A program made the position numbers and the translations under genes. Positions 1 through 12,150 of a DNA stretch of 64,000 bases are shown piece by piece (the first letter of the stretch is position 1; each line of letters starts with the position of its first letter). Origin of the DNA: Pseudomonas profundi (GTDB lineage Bacteria; Pseudomonadota; Gammaproteobacteria; Pseudomonadales; Pseudomonadaceae); contig NZ_VTPZ01000005.1 in NCBI RefSeq assembly GCF_008638305.1, positions 77,444 to 141,443 of the forward strand, given 5' to 3'. The notes beneath the pieces were generated by a model that was given only the letters and a program-made list of their open reading frames with translations, made no database searches and was not told the origin of the DNA.

Positions 1-217
1 AAGCGACACCGGTCATTCGTTTCGACCGGTTCTGCTCGCGCAAAACCGGTGTAATGTATCCTGATGTGACATTCTTGGCAATCCAGGCGACATCATAAGC
101 CGCGCATAAGAGGCGGCCAGCTGGTGATTCGTAGACGGCTCGTCGCGAGCCGCAGGCCGCTTTTCCCCGCTGCTGTCCGGCGGGACGAGAGCAGGCGAAA
201 GCGTCTAGACCAAGACT

Positions 218-1639
218 CTAGAGCAGAAAAATTGTAGCCAGCCCGAGGAAGATAAAGAACCCGCCACTGTCGGTTATTGCGGTAATCATCACACTCGCAC
301 CCAGTGCCGGGTCGCTCTCCATGCGCATTCTTGCCAACGGGATAACCACACCCATGATCGAAGCCAGCAACATGTTCAAGGTCATGGCTGCGAGCAGCAC
401 GACCGCCAGTGCTACGCTTGCATAGAGCCAATAGGCAATGACGGACAGTACCACCCCCCAGAACACGCCATTGATCATTGCCACAGACGCCTCCTTACGG
501 ATCAGGCGCCGGCCATGGGCGACCTGAACCTGACCAGTGGCAATGCCGCGCACGATCATGGTGATGGTCTGGTTTCCGGAATTACCGCCTATCCCGGCAA
601 CAATCGGCATCAAGGCCGCTAGCGCGACCAACTGCTCGATTGCATTCTCGAACAGGCCAATCACCCGGGAGGCTATCAGGGCAGTACACAGATTCACCGC
701 CAACCAGGCCCAACGGTTGCGTACCGACTTCCACACTGAGGCGAAAATATCTTCCTCCTCGCGCAGACCAGCCGCATTGAGCACCTCGGCTTCGCTCTCT
801 TCACGGATATAGTCGACCATTACACCAATGGTCAGGCGACCCTGCAGCGCGCCCTGAGCATCCACCACCGGTGCTGAGACCAGGTCGTAACGCTCGAATG
901 CCTGAGCAGCCTCGCCTGCATCATCCAACCGACCAAAAACGACCGGCTCGACGGCCATCGCGTCACGCACCAGCTCATCGGGCGAGCCAACCAACAAGCG
1001 CTTGATCGGCAGCACACCTTTAAGCACGCCGTCCACGTCCACCACGAAGAGCTTGTCGGTATGGTCAGGTAGCACATCGAAACGGCGCAGATAACGAATC
1101 ACCACTTCCAGCGACACATCATCCCTGATGGTGACCATGTCGAAGTCCATCAGCGCCCCGACCTGGTCGGCATCATAGGATAATGCCGAGCGCAACCGCT
1201 CGCGCTGTTGTGCATCAAGCGTATCCATCAGCTCGCGCACTACGTCACGGGGAAGATCCGGCGCCAGGTCTGCGAGCTCGTCCGCATCCAGCGTGTTGGC
1301 CGCAGCAATGATTTCGTGATCATCCATGTCCGCGATGAGCGTCTCACGCACCGCATCGGACACTTCGAGGAGAATCTCACCGTCTCGCTCGGACCGCACC
1401 CGTCGCCAGACCGCCAAACGCTCTTCAAACGGGAGGGATTCCAGGATATAGGCGATATCGGCCGGGTGAAGCTCGTCCAGCAGAGCCTGTAAGTCGACGA
1501 GGGACTGGCGATAGGTCGCGCTATCCTCAACCTGCCCGGGCCCGCGATGATCGCCGATACCGAGCTGCTCAAGCAGTACCACGACCTGATCGAGTCGATC
1601 CTGAAGGCTGTCCGGCAAGTTGAGGCTGGGGTCTGACAT
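218..1639 (-). CDS. mgtE: Magnesium transporter MgtE
   Basis: This 473-residue protein has the MgtE layout: an acidic N-terminal superhelical domain (about residues 20-150), a CBS pair (about 150-280) and a C-terminal block of five membrane helices holding the family signature GIGGNSGNQ. The family forms inner-membrane Mg2+ channels gated by cytosolic Mg2+ bound at the N and CBS domains. I start at the ATG at 1639, preceded by GGGAAG; an in-frame TTG at 1684 would add 15 residues without a better ribosome site. It stands alone, upstream of tRNA-Arg. No Mg2+ riboswitch is visible upstream. Confidence 0.93.
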   Translation of the reverse strand: MSDPSLNLPDSLQDRLDQVVVLLEQLGIGDHRGPGQVEDSATYRQSLVDLQALLDELHPADIAYILESLPFEERLAVWRRVRSERDGEILLEVSDAVRETLIADMDDHEIIAAANTLDADELADLAPDLPRDVVRELMDTLDAQQRERLRSALSYDADQVGALMDFDMVTIRDDVSLEVVIRYLRRFDVLPDHTDKLFVVDVDGVLKGVLPIKRLLVGSPDELVRDAMAVEPVVFGRLDDAGEAAQAFERYDLVSAPVVDAQGALQGRLTIGVMVDYIREESEAEVLNAAGLREEEDIFASVWKSVRNRWAWLAVNLCTALIASRVIGLFENAIEQLVALAALMPIVAGIGGNSGNQTITMIVRGIATGQVQVAHGRRLIRKEASVAMINGVFWGVVLSVIAYWLYASVALAVVLLAAMTLNMLLASIMGVVIPLARMRMESDPALGASVMITAITDSGGFFIFLGLATIFLL

Positions 1640-1775
1640 GGATACTTCCCGATAGTCTGGCGATGCGTCAGCAAGATGAGCCAAGCGAGGCGGCGTTCGG
1701 CAAACCTGATTTCAGCCTAGCAGGAGCCTGGCCGCTTGTGCGCCTGGCCAAGACTTGGCCAAGCAAATGAGGAGC

Positions 1776-1810
1776 AAAAAAAAACCCACCGGCATTAACC
1801 AGTGGGTTTT
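1776..1810 (-). terminator. Rho-independent terminator of tRNA-Arg
   Basis: Read on the minus strand, ACCCACTGG and CCGGTGGGT form a stem around a short loop and run directly into a T tract of nine. It lies a few bases past the CCA end of tRNA-Arg, so it ends that transcript. Confidence 0.85.
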
Positions 1811-1815
1811 TCGTT

Positions 1816-1892
1816 TGGTGCACTCGGAAGGATTCGAACCTTCGACCGCTCGGTTCGTAGCCGAGTACTCTATCCAGCTGAGCTACGAGTGC
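1816..1892 (-). tRNA. tRNA-Arg (ACG)
   Basis: A 77-nt cloverleaf with acceptor GCACTCG paired to CGAGTGC, D arm GCTC/GAGT, anticodon loop CTACGAA (anticodon ACG, which after A34 deamination to inosine reads CGN) and T loop TTCGAAT. CCA is encoded. It has its own promoter and terminator. Confidence 0.97.
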
Positions 1893-1904
1893 ATTGTGGG
1901 GCGT

Positions 1905-1932
1905 ATTATAGGGCGTTAATTTCAACTGTCAA
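1905..1932 (-). promoter_or_regulatory. Sigma-70 promoter of tRNA-Arg
   Basis: On the minus strand a perfect -35 TTGACA (1927-1932) is followed after 16 bp by a perfect -10 TATAAT (1905-1910). The discriminator is GC-rich (ACGCCCC), as is usual for stringently controlled stable-RNA promoters. The tRNA begins 12 nt further on. Confidence 0.88.
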
Positions 1933-1989
1933 ACATTTTTTTCTTTAAAATTCAGAAGCTAACGTCTGACCACCACTACAACCACAAAG

Positions 1990-2080
1990 TGGCGGAGAGG
2001 GCGGGATTCGAACCCGCGATACCCTTTTGAGATATACTCCCTTAGCAGGGGAGCGCCTTCAGCCACTCGGCCACCTCTCC
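1990..2080 (-). tRNA. tRNA-Ser (GCT)
   Basis: A 91-nt tRNA with a long variable arm, acceptor GGAGAGG/CCTCTCC, anticodon loop CTGCTAA (anticodon GCT, reads AGY) and encoded CCA. A serine tRNA just past csrA is a common gammaproteobacterial arrangement. Confidence 0.97.
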
Positions 2081-2092
2081 GTAACGCGCTGA

Positions 2093-2121
2093 ATATTACC
2101 GATGCGCTCCGCCCAATGCAA
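2093..2121 (-). promoter_or_regulatory. Sigma-70 promoter of tRNA-Ser
   Basis: On the minus strand TTGCAT (2116-2121) and TAATAT (2093-2098) are separated by 17 bp, a dozen bases ahead of the tRNA 5' end. It lies in the 59 bp between csrA and the tRNA. Confidence 0.7.
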
Positions 2122-2139
2122 TAAAAAACTTTAAGAAAT

Positions 2140-2325
2140 TTAAACGCTTGGCTCTTCACCTTTCTCTTTTTGAATACGCTGATAAATTTCTTCACGATGA
2201 ACCGCCACTTCTTTGGGCGCATTCACCCCGATGCGAACCTGGTTGCCCTTCACACCCAGCACGGTCACCGTTACTTCGTCACCTACCATCAGGGTTTCAC
2301 CAACCCGACGAGTCAAAATTAGCAT
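2140..2325 (-). CDS. csrA: Carbon storage regulator CsrA/RsmA
   Basis: This 61-residue RNA-binding regulator starts [16 protein letters not shown] and carries the conserved [16 protein letters not shown] segment; the N-terminal strand with Arg/Leu and the Val-His-Arg block are the known RNA contacts. CsrA dimers bind ANGGA sites in mRNA leaders and change translation and stability. The ATG at 2325 has AAGGAG-like sequence upstream; a further in-frame codon at 2352 would add an atypical leader. It lies between lysC and tRNA-Ser, the conserved alaS-lysC-csrA order. Confidence 0.96.
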   Translation of the reverse strand: MLILTRRVGETLMVGDEVTVTVLGVKGNQVRIGVNAPKEVAVHREEIYQRIQKEKGEEPSV

Positions 2326-2501
2326 TCCTTTCTCCTTGATTTTGATCAGCACACAGCAGTCTGCAAAAACCGGCTAGTTGCCTGTCGGCCGCCTTGCTGG
2401 CATGGATGTTGACCACACGATGCATCAGGGGTTCGATACATATGCGGGTTAACTCATGCTGGGAAGCCAAGAGGGGCACGTCAGCCAAAGGGACGCGCCC
2501 T

Positions 2502-2526
2502 CGCAAGCGTCGCAGGGACGCTTGCG
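2502..2526 (-). terminator. Perfect 10-bp hairpin downstream of lysC
   Basis: CGCAAGCGTC and GACGCTTGCG pair perfectly around a 5-nt loop, 24 nt past the lysC stop and about 180 nt ahead of csrA. No U tract follows, so it may be a rho-assisted terminator, a stabilising 3' hairpin or an attenuator controlling read-through into csrA. Confidence 0.5.
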
Positions 2527-2549
2527 GTCAGTTTGATAAAAACAAAATC

Positions 2550-3791
2550 TCAGAGCCGATCAGCACCCGACGCTTCAGTATCCAGATCAAAGGCTGAGTG
2601 AAGCGAACGCACCGCCAGTTCGAGATATTTTTCGTCAATGACTACGGAAATCTTGATCTCGGAAGTCGATATCATCTGGATATTGATACCTTCGCGCGAC
2701 AATGCCTCGAACATTCTGCTCGCTACCCCGGCGTGCGAGCGCATACCGACGCCAACAATCGACACTTTCGCGATCTTGCTGTCGCCAGCTACTTCGCGCG
2801 CGCCGATTTCGGTGGCGATCCTGCGCAAGATATCTTCGGTCTTGCGCAGATCGTTACGATTGATAGTGAATGTAAAATCAGTCGTATTATCCTTCGACAC
2901 GTTCTGCACGATCATGTCGATCTCGATATTGGCCGCGCTTACCGGCCCGAGGATCTTGAATGCCACGCCGGGGGTGTCGGGCACGCCACGAATAGTCAGC
3001 TTGGCTTCGTCACGATTGAACGCGATGCCGGAAATGACAGGTTGTTCCATGGATGAGGCTTCCTCAAGGGTGATTAGCGTTCCGGGACCTTCTTTGAAAC
3101 TGTGCAGCACCCGTAGCGGGACGCTGTATTTGCCGGCGAATTCCACCGCGCGAATCTGCAGCACCTTCGAGCCCAGGCTGGCCATTTCGAGCATTTCCTC
3201 GAAGGTGATCTTATCCAGCCGGCGAGCGCTTTCGACAACGCGCGGATCAGTGGTATAGACGCCGTCGACGTCAGTATAGATCTGGCATTCGTCTGCCTTG
3301 AGCGCCGCCGCCAGGGCGACCCCCGTGGTATCGGAACCGCCGCGGCCCAGCGTGGTGATGTTGCCCTGCTCGTCGACGCCCTGGAAACCCGCGACGATCA
3401 CTACCCTGCCGGCATCCAGGTCAGCCCGCACCCTGGCTTCGTCGATGTGCTGAATACGCGCTTTATTGAAAGCGTTATCGGTCACGATGCGGACCTGGGA
3501 TCCCGTGTAGGAAACCGCCGGCACATCAATCTCTTTCAATGCCATGGCTAACAGGCCGATAGTGACCTGCTCGCCAGTCGACAGGATGACATCCAGCTCC
3601 CGTGAGTCCGGATCGGCCTGGATCTGGCGCGCCAGATCAATCAGGCGGTTGGTCTCGCCGCTCATGGCCGATACCACTACCACGAGATCATCCCCACGCG
3701 CCCTGAAACCTTTGATCTTCTCGGCTACCTGGCAAATGCGCTCGACACTGCCAACCGAGGTACCGCCAAACTTCTGGACAATAAGCGCCAT
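2550..3791 (-). CDS. lysC: Aspartate kinase LysC
   Basis: A 413-residue monofunctional aspartokinase that phosphorylates L-aspartate, the first step to Lys, Met, Thr and diaminopimelate. The kinase domain opens with VQKFGGTSVGS and contains LGRGGSDTTGVALAAAL; two ACT domains (about 265-410) should bind lysine or threonine for feedback control. The length fits the class whose gene also yields a small regulatory beta subunit from an internal start; I cannot tell whether that happens here. It sits between alaS and csrA. Confidence 0.97.
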   Translation of the reverse strand: MALIVQKFGGTSVGSVERICQVAEKIKGFRARGDDLVVVVSAMSGETNRLIDLARQIQADPDSRELDVILSTGEQVTIGLLAMALKEIDVPAVSYTGSQVRIVTDNAFNKARIQHIDEARVRADLDAGRVVIVAGFQGVDEQGNITTLGRGGSDTTGVALAAALKADECQIYTDVDGVYTTDPRVVESARRLDKITFEEMLEMASLGSKVLQIRAVEFAGKYSVPLRVLHSFKEGPGTLITLEEASSMEQPVISGIAFNRDEAKLTIRGVPDTPGVAFKILGPVSAANIEIDMIVQNVSKDNTTDFTFTINRNDLRKTEDILRRIATEIGAREVAGDSKIAKVSIVGVGMRSHAGVASRMFEALSREGINIQMISTSEIKISVVIDEKYLELAVRSLHSAFDLDTEASGADRL

Positions 3792-3872
3792 CGTGTTGCA
3801 CCAATCCCCATAGCGAAATCGGATATCCCGATCATCCTCCAGACATCAACGATGCCTGGGCCCTTAATACTG

Positions 3873-6494
3873 TTACTGCGCCAGCAAGTCGTTCAGCGTT
3901 TCAGCCAGCGCCCCATCCAACGCAGCGACATCGGTACCGCCACCCTGCGCCATGTCCGGACGTCCGCCGCCCTTGCCGCCTACCCGAGCCGCTGTGTTGC
4001 GGATCAGATCGCCAGCTTTGACACGACCAGTGAGGTCCTTGGTCACACCTGCGACCAGAACGACCTTGCCGTCCAGCTCTCCGCCCAGCAGTACAACTGC
4101 CGAACCGAGCTTATTCTTCAGCTGATCGATCAACGCCAGCAGCGCTTTTCCGTCCTGACCGTCGACTCGCTTGACCAGTACCCGCATGTCGCCGACCTGT
4201 TGAGCCTCAGCAGCCATATCGGCGCCCGCCGCGCTGGCAGCCTTGGCCTTGAGCTGCTCAAGGTCCTTCTCCAGCTGGCGGTTGCGCTCGATCAACCCGG
4301 TCAGCTTGTCGAGCAGGTTATCGCGGCTGCCTTTCACAAGCTGAGCGGCCTGCTGAAGCTGTTGTTCTGCTCCGGTCATAAGTGCCAAAGCCGCCTTGCC
4401 GGTCACTGCCTCGATCCGGCGAATACCCGCTGCGATACCGCTTTCGTTGGTAATGCGCAGCAAGCCGATATCGCCGGTGCGATTGACGTGAGTACCGCCG
4501 CAGAGCTCCACCGAAAAGCCGTCGCCCATCGTCAGCACCCGGACTTCATCGCCGTACTTCTCGCCGAACAGCGCCATGGCGCCCTTGCGCTTGGCGGTCT
4601 CGACATCAGTCAGCTCGATCCTGACCTCTGTGTTCAGACGGATTTGCTCGTTGACGATGTCTTCCAGTTGCTGCAGCTGCTCAGGCGTAATTGCTTCGAA
4701 GTGACTGAAGTCGAAGCGCAGACGCTGGCTATCCACCAATGAGCCTTTCTGCTGCACATGCTCGCCCAGGACCTGACGCAGTGCGGCGTGCAAAAGATGG
4801 GTGGCGGAATGGTTAAGCTTGGTGGCCTGGCGCACGCCCTCCTCGACGATCGCCTTGATTGACGCGCCGACATTCAGACTGCCGCTGGCCACAATACCGT
4901 GGTGCAAATGCGCGCTACCGGCCTTGGTGGTATCGCGGACATCGAATCGTCCACCCGCGCTTTCCAGATAACCGGTATCGCCAATCTGTCCGCCGGACTC
5001 TGCATAGAAAGGGGTCTGATCCAGTATCACTACGCCCTTCTCACCCTCGGCCAGGCTGTCGACCGACTGGCCGTCACGGTACAACGCCAGAATCTTGCCG
5101 GCGCCGGTCGTCCCTTCGTAACCCTGGAAGCGGGTTTCGGCACTGACCTTCACCAGGTTGCTGTAATCCATACCGAATTGGCTGGCAGAGCGGGCACGTT
5201 GACGCTGTGCGTCCATGGCGGCTTCAAAACCGGCTTCATCGAGCGTCAAGCCGCGCTCCCGCGCGATATCACCGGTCAGGTCCATGGGGAAGCCGTACGT
5301 GTCGTATAGCTTGAACACTACCTCGCCAGGAATTTCGTTGCCCTGGAGGCCGGCCAGATCCTGCTCGAGAATCCGCAAGCCCTGTTCCAGCGTCTTGGCA
5401 AATTGCTCTTCCTCAGCCTTCAGCACACGCTCGATATGCGCCTGCTGAGCCTTAAGCTCGGGAAAGGCTTCGCCCATCTCGGCAACCAGACCCGCAACAA
5501 TCTTATAGAAGAAAGCGCCCGACGCCCCCAGCTTGTTCCCGTGGCGGCATGCGCGGCGGATGATCCGACGCAATACGTATCCGCGTCCTTCGTTCGAAGG
5601 CAGCACACCATCGGCAATGAGAAAGCTGCAGGAACGGATGTGATCGGCTACGACTTTCAGCGAGGCAGCATTATCCTGCTCACAGCCAATGGCCGCAGCC
5701 GCAGCGGTCAGCAGGTTCTGGAACAGATCAATATCGTAGTTGGTATGCACCTTCTGCATGACCGCGCTCACACGCTCAAGTCCCATACCGGTATCCACAC
5801 TGGGGGCTGGCAGCGGATGCATCACGCCATCAGCAGTCCGGTTGAACTGCATGAATACCAGGTTCCAGATTTCGATGTAGCGATCGCCGTCCTCTTCAGG
5901 GCTACCCGGCGGGCCGCCCCAGATATGCTCGCCGTGATCAAAGAATATTTCAGTGCAGGGACCGCACGGACCGGTATCGCCCATTGCCCAGAAGTTATCC
6001 GAAGCATAGGGAGCCCCCTTGTTGTCGCCGATACGCACCATACGCTCGACCGGCACGCCGATCTCCCTGGTCCAGATATCGTAGGCTTCGTCATCATCGG
6101 CATAGACCGTGACCCAGAGCTTTTCAGACGGCAGATTCAGCCACTGCTCGGACGTCAGGAAATCCCAGGCGTAGACGATCGCATCGCGCTTGAAGTAATC
6201 GCCAAAGCTGAAATTGCCCAGCATTTCGAAGAAGGTGTGATGCCGCGCGGTATAGCCGACATTTTCCAGATCATTATGCTTGCCGCCAGCGCGTACGCAT
6301 TTCTGGCTGCTGGTGGCGCGGGTATAGGCACGCTTGTCCAGCCCCAGGAAACAGTCCTTGAACTGGTTCATACCGGCATTGGTGAACAGCAATGTCGGGT
6401 CGTCCGCTGGCACCAGCGAACTCGAGGCGACACGGGTGTGTCCCTGGCCTTCAAAGAAGCGAAGGAAGGCTTCACGAATTTGTGCGCTTTTCAT
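3873..6494 (-). CDS. alaS: Alanyl-tRNA synthetase
   Basis: An 873-residue class II synthetase that charges tRNA-Ala and hydrolyses Ser- and Gly-tRNA-Ala. The N-terminal catalytic core includes [15 protein letters not shown], the editing domain has [11 protein letters not shown] and CGGTHV (the zinc-binding His/Cys set), and the C-terminal DHHA1 domain has [15 protein letters not shown]. It starts at the ATG at 6494. An 80-bp gap separates it from lysC, so the two may be cotranscribed. Its upstream neighbour is aruG, not the aruD/aruB/aruE genes usual in Pseudomonas. Confidence 0.98.
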   Translation of the reverse strand: MKSAQIREAFLRFFEGQGHTRVASSSLVPADDPTLLFTNAGMNQFKDCFLGLDKRAYTRATSSQKCVRAGGKHNDLENVGYTARHHTFFEMLGNFSFGDYFKRDAIVYAWDFLTSEQWLNLPSEKLWVTVYADDDEAYDIWTREIGVPVERMVRIGDNKGAPYASDNFWAMGDTGPCGPCTEIFFDHGEHIWGGPPGSPEEDGDRYIEIWNLVFMQFNRTADGVMHPLPAPSVDTGMGLERVSAVMQKVHTNYDIDLFQNLLTAAAAAIGCEQDNAASLKVVADHIRSCSFLIADGVLPSNEGRGYVLRRIIRRACRHGNKLGASGAFFYKIVAGLVAEMGEAFPELKAQQAHIERVLKAEEEQFAKTLEQGLRILEQDLAGLQGNEIPGEVVFKLYDTYGFPMDLTGDIARERGLTLDEAGFEAAMDAQRQRARSASQFGMDYSNLVKVSAETRFQGYEGTTGAGKILALYRDGQSVDSLAEGEKGVVILDQTPFYAESGGQIGDTGYLESAGGRFDVRDTTKAGSAHLHHGIVASGSLNVGASIKAIVEEGVRQATKLNHSATHLLHAALRQVLGEHVQQKGSLVDSQRLRFDFSHFEAITPEQLQQLEDIVNEQIRLNTEVRIELTDVETAKRKGAMALFGEKYGDEVRVLTMGDGFSVELCGGTHVNRTGDIGLLRITNESGIAAGIRRIEAVTGKAALALMTGAEQQLQQAAQLVKGSRDNLLDKLTGLIERNRQLEKDLEQLKAKAASAAGADMAAEAQQVGDMRVLVKRVDGQDGKALLALIDQLKNKLGSAVVLLGGELDGKVVLVAGVTKDLTGRVKAGDLIRNTAARVGGKGGGRPDMAQGGGTDVAALDGALAETLNDLLAQ

Positions 6495-6677
6495 AATCCC
6501 CTTACCGAAACAGGTCAGCCGGACAGTGAAGACCCTGAGGCCTTTTCACCAGGACAAAGCGCGCATTATATAGGTATCCGCGCCGGGCTTGCATTAGCGG
6601 CGCACTTGATAATAGCTATGGCGCTGATAGCGCGTTACCCGGCCATTGTGGCGACCAAGCCATCGCACAGCGCCCCG

Positions 6678-7697
6678 TCAGGGTGAGCGGGCGTACAGCG
6701 ATACCGCCCGCACAGGCGTACCTGCGCGCACACCCAGGCGGGCAGCCGTTTCGGGCGCAACCACCAGGGTCCCTGCCGCCACGCGTGCGGGCGCACAGGT
6801 GATGCGGCAGTCCTCGCGCCCACGGTTATGGATAAGAAAAGGCTCGGCGCTCTCACCGGGAGTGCCGGTGGCGAGTACCAGAACCCGGCTCTCGTGGATA
6901 GCCCGAATCTGCTCGAGGGGCGATTCGAGTGTTGCACCGCCATCAAAGATATCGATATAGCCCTGATAGCTCATGCCCTCTTCCTGGGCCATTTCCAGAT
7001 TCGATTCCGATTCGGGGTGCACCTTGCCCATTGCATTTCGGGCTTCCTCACTGAGAAAGCACGCGTACAGCGGAAACTTCGGCATCATCTCGGCGATAAA
7101 TGCCTTGCTGCCGATGCCCGTAAGATAGTTTGCGCGGGAAAATTCCATCCGGAAGAAGTGCCGTCCGAGACTCTCCCAAAAAGGTGAACGGTCCTGCTCG
7201 TCGGAGATGCCGCGCATTTCAACGATCACCCGCGAGGAGAACGACTGCGGAAATTCAGCCATGAACATGAAACGCGCCTTGGACAGCAGCCTGCCGACCA
7301 TACCCTCGCGGAACTGCGGCTCGAGGTACAGTGAGCACAGCGCTGTCGCCCCGGTCAGATCGTTGACCAGAAACAGCGTCGGGTGCTGGCGATAGACTTG
7401 CAGCTCGCGACTGGCCGTGACAGTGAGCCCGAGGCGATAGCTGTACCAGGGGTCGCGCAGACCCGCAGCGGCGAGCATGCCAGTGGTGCCAATAATATTG
7501 CCGCCCTCATCCTCAAGCACCAGCAGGTAGTCGGCGTCGGCCTTGTCGACTTCGCCACGGAAGCTCGCTTCAACATTGCGCAAACGCCGCTCAAGGTCCT
7601 CCTCGCTGGCGGGCAGTGTAGTCAGTACCGCGCCTGCAGTAACCGCCAACTGGGTCAAGCTCGCCAGATCATTGACGCGTGCAGCACGAACCAGCAT
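6678..7697 (-). CDS. aruG: Arginine N-succinyltransferase, beta subunit AruG
   Basis: A 339-residue AstA-family protein that with AruF transfers succinyl from succinyl-CoA to arginine, the first step of the arginine succinyltransferase (AST) pathway. Family features include MLVRAARVNDLASL at the N-terminus, LVLEDEGG, YRLGLTVTAS, EMRGISDEQ and FDGGATLE. The ATG at 7697 has a strong GGGAGG site; the frame is open further upstream but that part is antisense-like sequence inside aruF. The start lies one base from the aruF stop, so translation is coupled. aruD should follow it but does not. Confidence 0.93.
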   Translation of the reverse strand: MLVRAARVNDLASLTQLAVTAGAVLTTLPASEEDLERRLRNVEASFRGEVDKADADYLLVLEDEGGNIIGTTGMLAAAGLRDPWYSYRLGLTVTASRELQVYRQHPTLFLVNDLTGATALCSLYLEPQFREGMVGRLLSKARFMFMAEFPQSFSSRVIVEMRGISDEQDRSPFWESLGRHFFRMEFSRANYLTGIGSKAFIAEMMPKFPLYACFLSEEARNAMGKVHPESESNLEMAQEEGMSYQGYIDIFDGGATLESPLEQIRAIHESRVLVLATGTPGESAEPFLIHNRGREDCRITCAPARVAAGTLVVAPETAARLGVRAGTPVRAVSLYARSP

Positions 7698-7698
7698 A

Positions 7699-8721
7699 TC
7701 AAGCCTCCCTGACCAGTCTGAGGGTGTCGCCCGCTTCCACTTTGAGCAAGTCCGCTTGCTCGGGGGAAAGCACCAGGGGTTCATCGGCACCGCAGGCCAG
7801 GCGCAGCGCGCAGGCGCGATAGTCCGCCACCCTGGTATTGGCAGCCAACCACAAGCCGTCGGCTGGCTCAGGTACGCCAATCTCCACCTTTACCGTCTGA
7901 CTTTCGCCGACCGTACGCAGCGTAGCCGTACGGGCCTGAACAACGGGTCCGCCATCGAAAATATCCACGTAGTTGTCCGTTTCGAAACCTTCACGCATCA
8001 GGATATCGAAAACCGCCTGAGCCGATGGATGTACCTGCCCGATCACCTCCTGGGCTTCGTCCGATAGCATTGGTACGTAAATGGGATAACCCGGCATCAG
8101 CTCTGCCAGAAAATTGCGGCCACGGCTGCTGCCCATTTGCTCGGCTTCGCTGTAACCAACCGCGAAAAAATGCCGACCTACCGCATCCCAGAAGGGCGCA
8201 TTGCCCTGCTCATCACTGATCCCGACAATCTCGGCAGCAATGGACTCTGCGAAGCGCTGCGGGTGATTTGCCATGAACAACAAACGCCCTAGGGCATTCA
8301 GCTCGCGGGCAGTGGACTGCGCCCTGGCCGCGGGCTCCAGATGAAAGCCCGTCAGCAGGCTATGCCCGGTCAGATCATGGCAGAGCGACAGAACGTGGAT
8401 CCGGTTATGCAAGCCCAGCTCGCCCGACGCATGCACAAATGTTTCGTTACGGAAGGTATAGAACGGCTGGCTGAAGCCGGCCGCCGCGATAACGCTGCTG
8501 CACCCTGCCAGGCGGCCGGACGCCTTGTCTTCCAGCACAAACAGGTAACGCTCTTCACCACTGAAGACGACTTCCTCGGCCATCGAAGCCTCAGACGCCT
8601 CGATGATTTCCACCAGGCGTTGGCGCTCGGCCGGCAGCGCGGTAACGCCAACCGGACTGGCGCTGGCAAGCCGCTCTATTTCAGGCAGGTCAGCCATGGT
8701 GCATAAACGTTGAACGAGCAT
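7699..8721 (-). CDS. aruF: Arginine/ornithine N-succinyltransferase, alpha subunit AruF
   Basis: A 340-residue paralogue of AruG in the AstA family. Shared features are LFVLEDKASGRLAGCS, NETFVHASGELGLHN, VLSLCHDLTGHSLLTGF, EIVGISDEQGNAPFW, EGFETDNYVDIFDGGP. In Pseudomonas the alpha and beta chains form the active enzyme and the alpha chain also handles ornithine. It lies 15 nt past aruC and 1 nt before aruG, clearly one operon. Confidence 0.94.
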   Translation of the reverse strand: MLVQRLCTMADLPEIERLASASPVGVTALPAERQRLVEIIEASEASMAEEVVFSGEERYLFVLEDKASGRLAGCSSVIAAAGFSQPFYTFRNETFVHASGELGLHNRIHVLSLCHDLTGHSLLTGFHLEPAARAQSTARELNALGRLLFMANHPQRFAESIAAEIVGISDEQGNAPFWDAVGRHFFAVGYSEAEQMGSSRGRNFLAELMPGYPIYVPMLSDEAQEVIGQVHPSAQAVFDILMREGFETDNYVDIFDGGPVVQARTATLRTVGESQTVKVEIGVPEPADGLWLAANTRVADYRACALRLACGADEPLVLSPEQADLLKVEAGDTLRLVREA

Positions 8722-8736
8722 TGGCGGCGCCCCAGC

Positions 8737-11015
<2,279 letters not shown>

Positions 11016-11115
11016 CAGCCAACCTGCGCGCACTCGTCAACACGAATAAACTCCGCTCGAATCCCAAGCGACGCATTGTGCCACAAGCGCTTGAAACTGG
11101 CACAGCGCAGACAAC

Positions 11116-11147
11116 GAAAAAAGGCGTACCCCACCGAGTACGCCTTT
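11116..11147 (-). terminator. Rho-independent terminator after the SDR gene
   Basis: On the minus strand AAAGGCGTAC and GTACGCCTTT pair perfectly around an 8-nt loop and end in a T run. It separates the SDR at 11171 from argR, so argR must have its own promoter. Confidence 0.85.
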
Positions 11148-11170
11148 GGCTGCCCCCCTGTGCGAAACGC

Positions 11171-11986
11171 TCAAGACGGGGTTGCTAACCGCTTTTCCAT
11201 CAACCGGGTCATCTCAGCGTAAACAGCGTCCGGATTGGCTTGCTTCAGCGCCCAGGCCTGTCGGCCGCTCTCGTGCGGCAGGATCATGAACTGCCCCGCT
11301 TCGCTCTGGGTGTAGATGCTGTCCGCCACCTCTGCCGCTGAGATCGGCGAACTCTGCAACAGTTTGGCGATCTGCTCCCTGGATGCCTGGTCCGGGCCGC
11401 GGTAAGAGTCCAGCAGATTGGTCTGAAAAAAGGAGGGACACGCCACACTCACTTCAACACCCAAGGGCTTGAGCTCCGCCAGTAAGCTTTCCGATAGCGC
11501 TACCACGCCTGCTTTCGCCACGTTGTAGTTGCTCATCCCCGGCGACTGCATCAACGCAGCCATCGATGCGATATTGATAATGCGCCCGCTGCGTTGCCTG
11601 GTCAGCATCGGAACGAACGCCTTGCACCCCTTCACTACGCCCATCAGATTGATGCTTATCTGCCACTCCCAGTCCTCAAGCGTGAGTTCCCAGAACAATC
11701 CACCGGACGCCACGCCTGCATTATTGATGAGGACATCAATACCCTCCATACGCTCCTGACAGCTCTGCGCCAACGCCGCCAGCTGGCTGAAATCACGCAC
11801 GTCACAACGCTGTGTGAACGCCCAGCCCCCTGCCTCACGTACCATTGCGAGTGTCTCAGCCAGGCCTTCGTCGTGAATATCTGCAAGCGCCAGCTGCGCC
11901 CCTTCCCGCGCGTAACGTAGCGCCAACTCGCGCCCCAGACCGCTACCCGCCCCTGTGATGACTATCCGTTGCCCCGAATTCTGCAT
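11171..11986 (-). CDS. Short-chain dehydrogenase/reductase
   Basis: A 271-residue classical SDR: cofactor loop TGAGSGLG (about 10-17), NNAG, an active-site serine in IINIASMAAL and YNVAK as the Tyr-x3-Lys pair. The Asp after the second strand (ALADIHD) points to NAD(H) rather than NADP(H). I start at MQNSGQRIVITGAG (ATG 11986, GGGAG upstream) because the longer frame adds 49 poorly protein-like residues. Substrate unknown; it has its own terminator and is not part of the aru operon. Confidence 0.85.
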   Translation of the reverse strand: MQNSGQRIVITGAGSGLGRELALRYAREGAQLALADIHDEGLAETLAMVREAGGWAFTQRCDVRDFSQLAALAQSCQERMEGIDVLINNAGVASGGLFWELTLEDWEWQISINLMGVVKGCKAFVPMLTRQRSGRIINIASMAALMQSPGMSNYNVAKAGVVALSESLLAELKPLGVEVSVACPSFFQTNLLDSYRGPDQASREQIAKLLQSSPISAAEVADSIYTQSEAGQFMILPHESGRQAWALKQANPDAVYAEMTRLMEKRLATPS

Positions 11987-12150
11987 AATCGCTCCCGGTT
12001 CCGTGCGGCGCTGCGCCAGAACGCTCCGTTGACCCGCTGTTGTTATGTCATGCCCGCTCAGTTTAGCGGCATGGGGAGCGGGAACTCCTGCAGAGCGACC
12101 CAAAATAAACGCGGCGAATAGGCGGCACGCCATCCAGGGTTAGCTTAGGG

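Noticed and set aside
1-217. Gene at the left edge
   Set aside because: No convincing frame; only a small GGCTCG-TCG-CGAGCC hairpin past mgtE.
5403-6686. 427-codon plus-strand open frame
   Set aside because: Fully antisense to alaS, whose product is beyond doubt; the frame is open because of high GC third positions. Same for 3852-4742.
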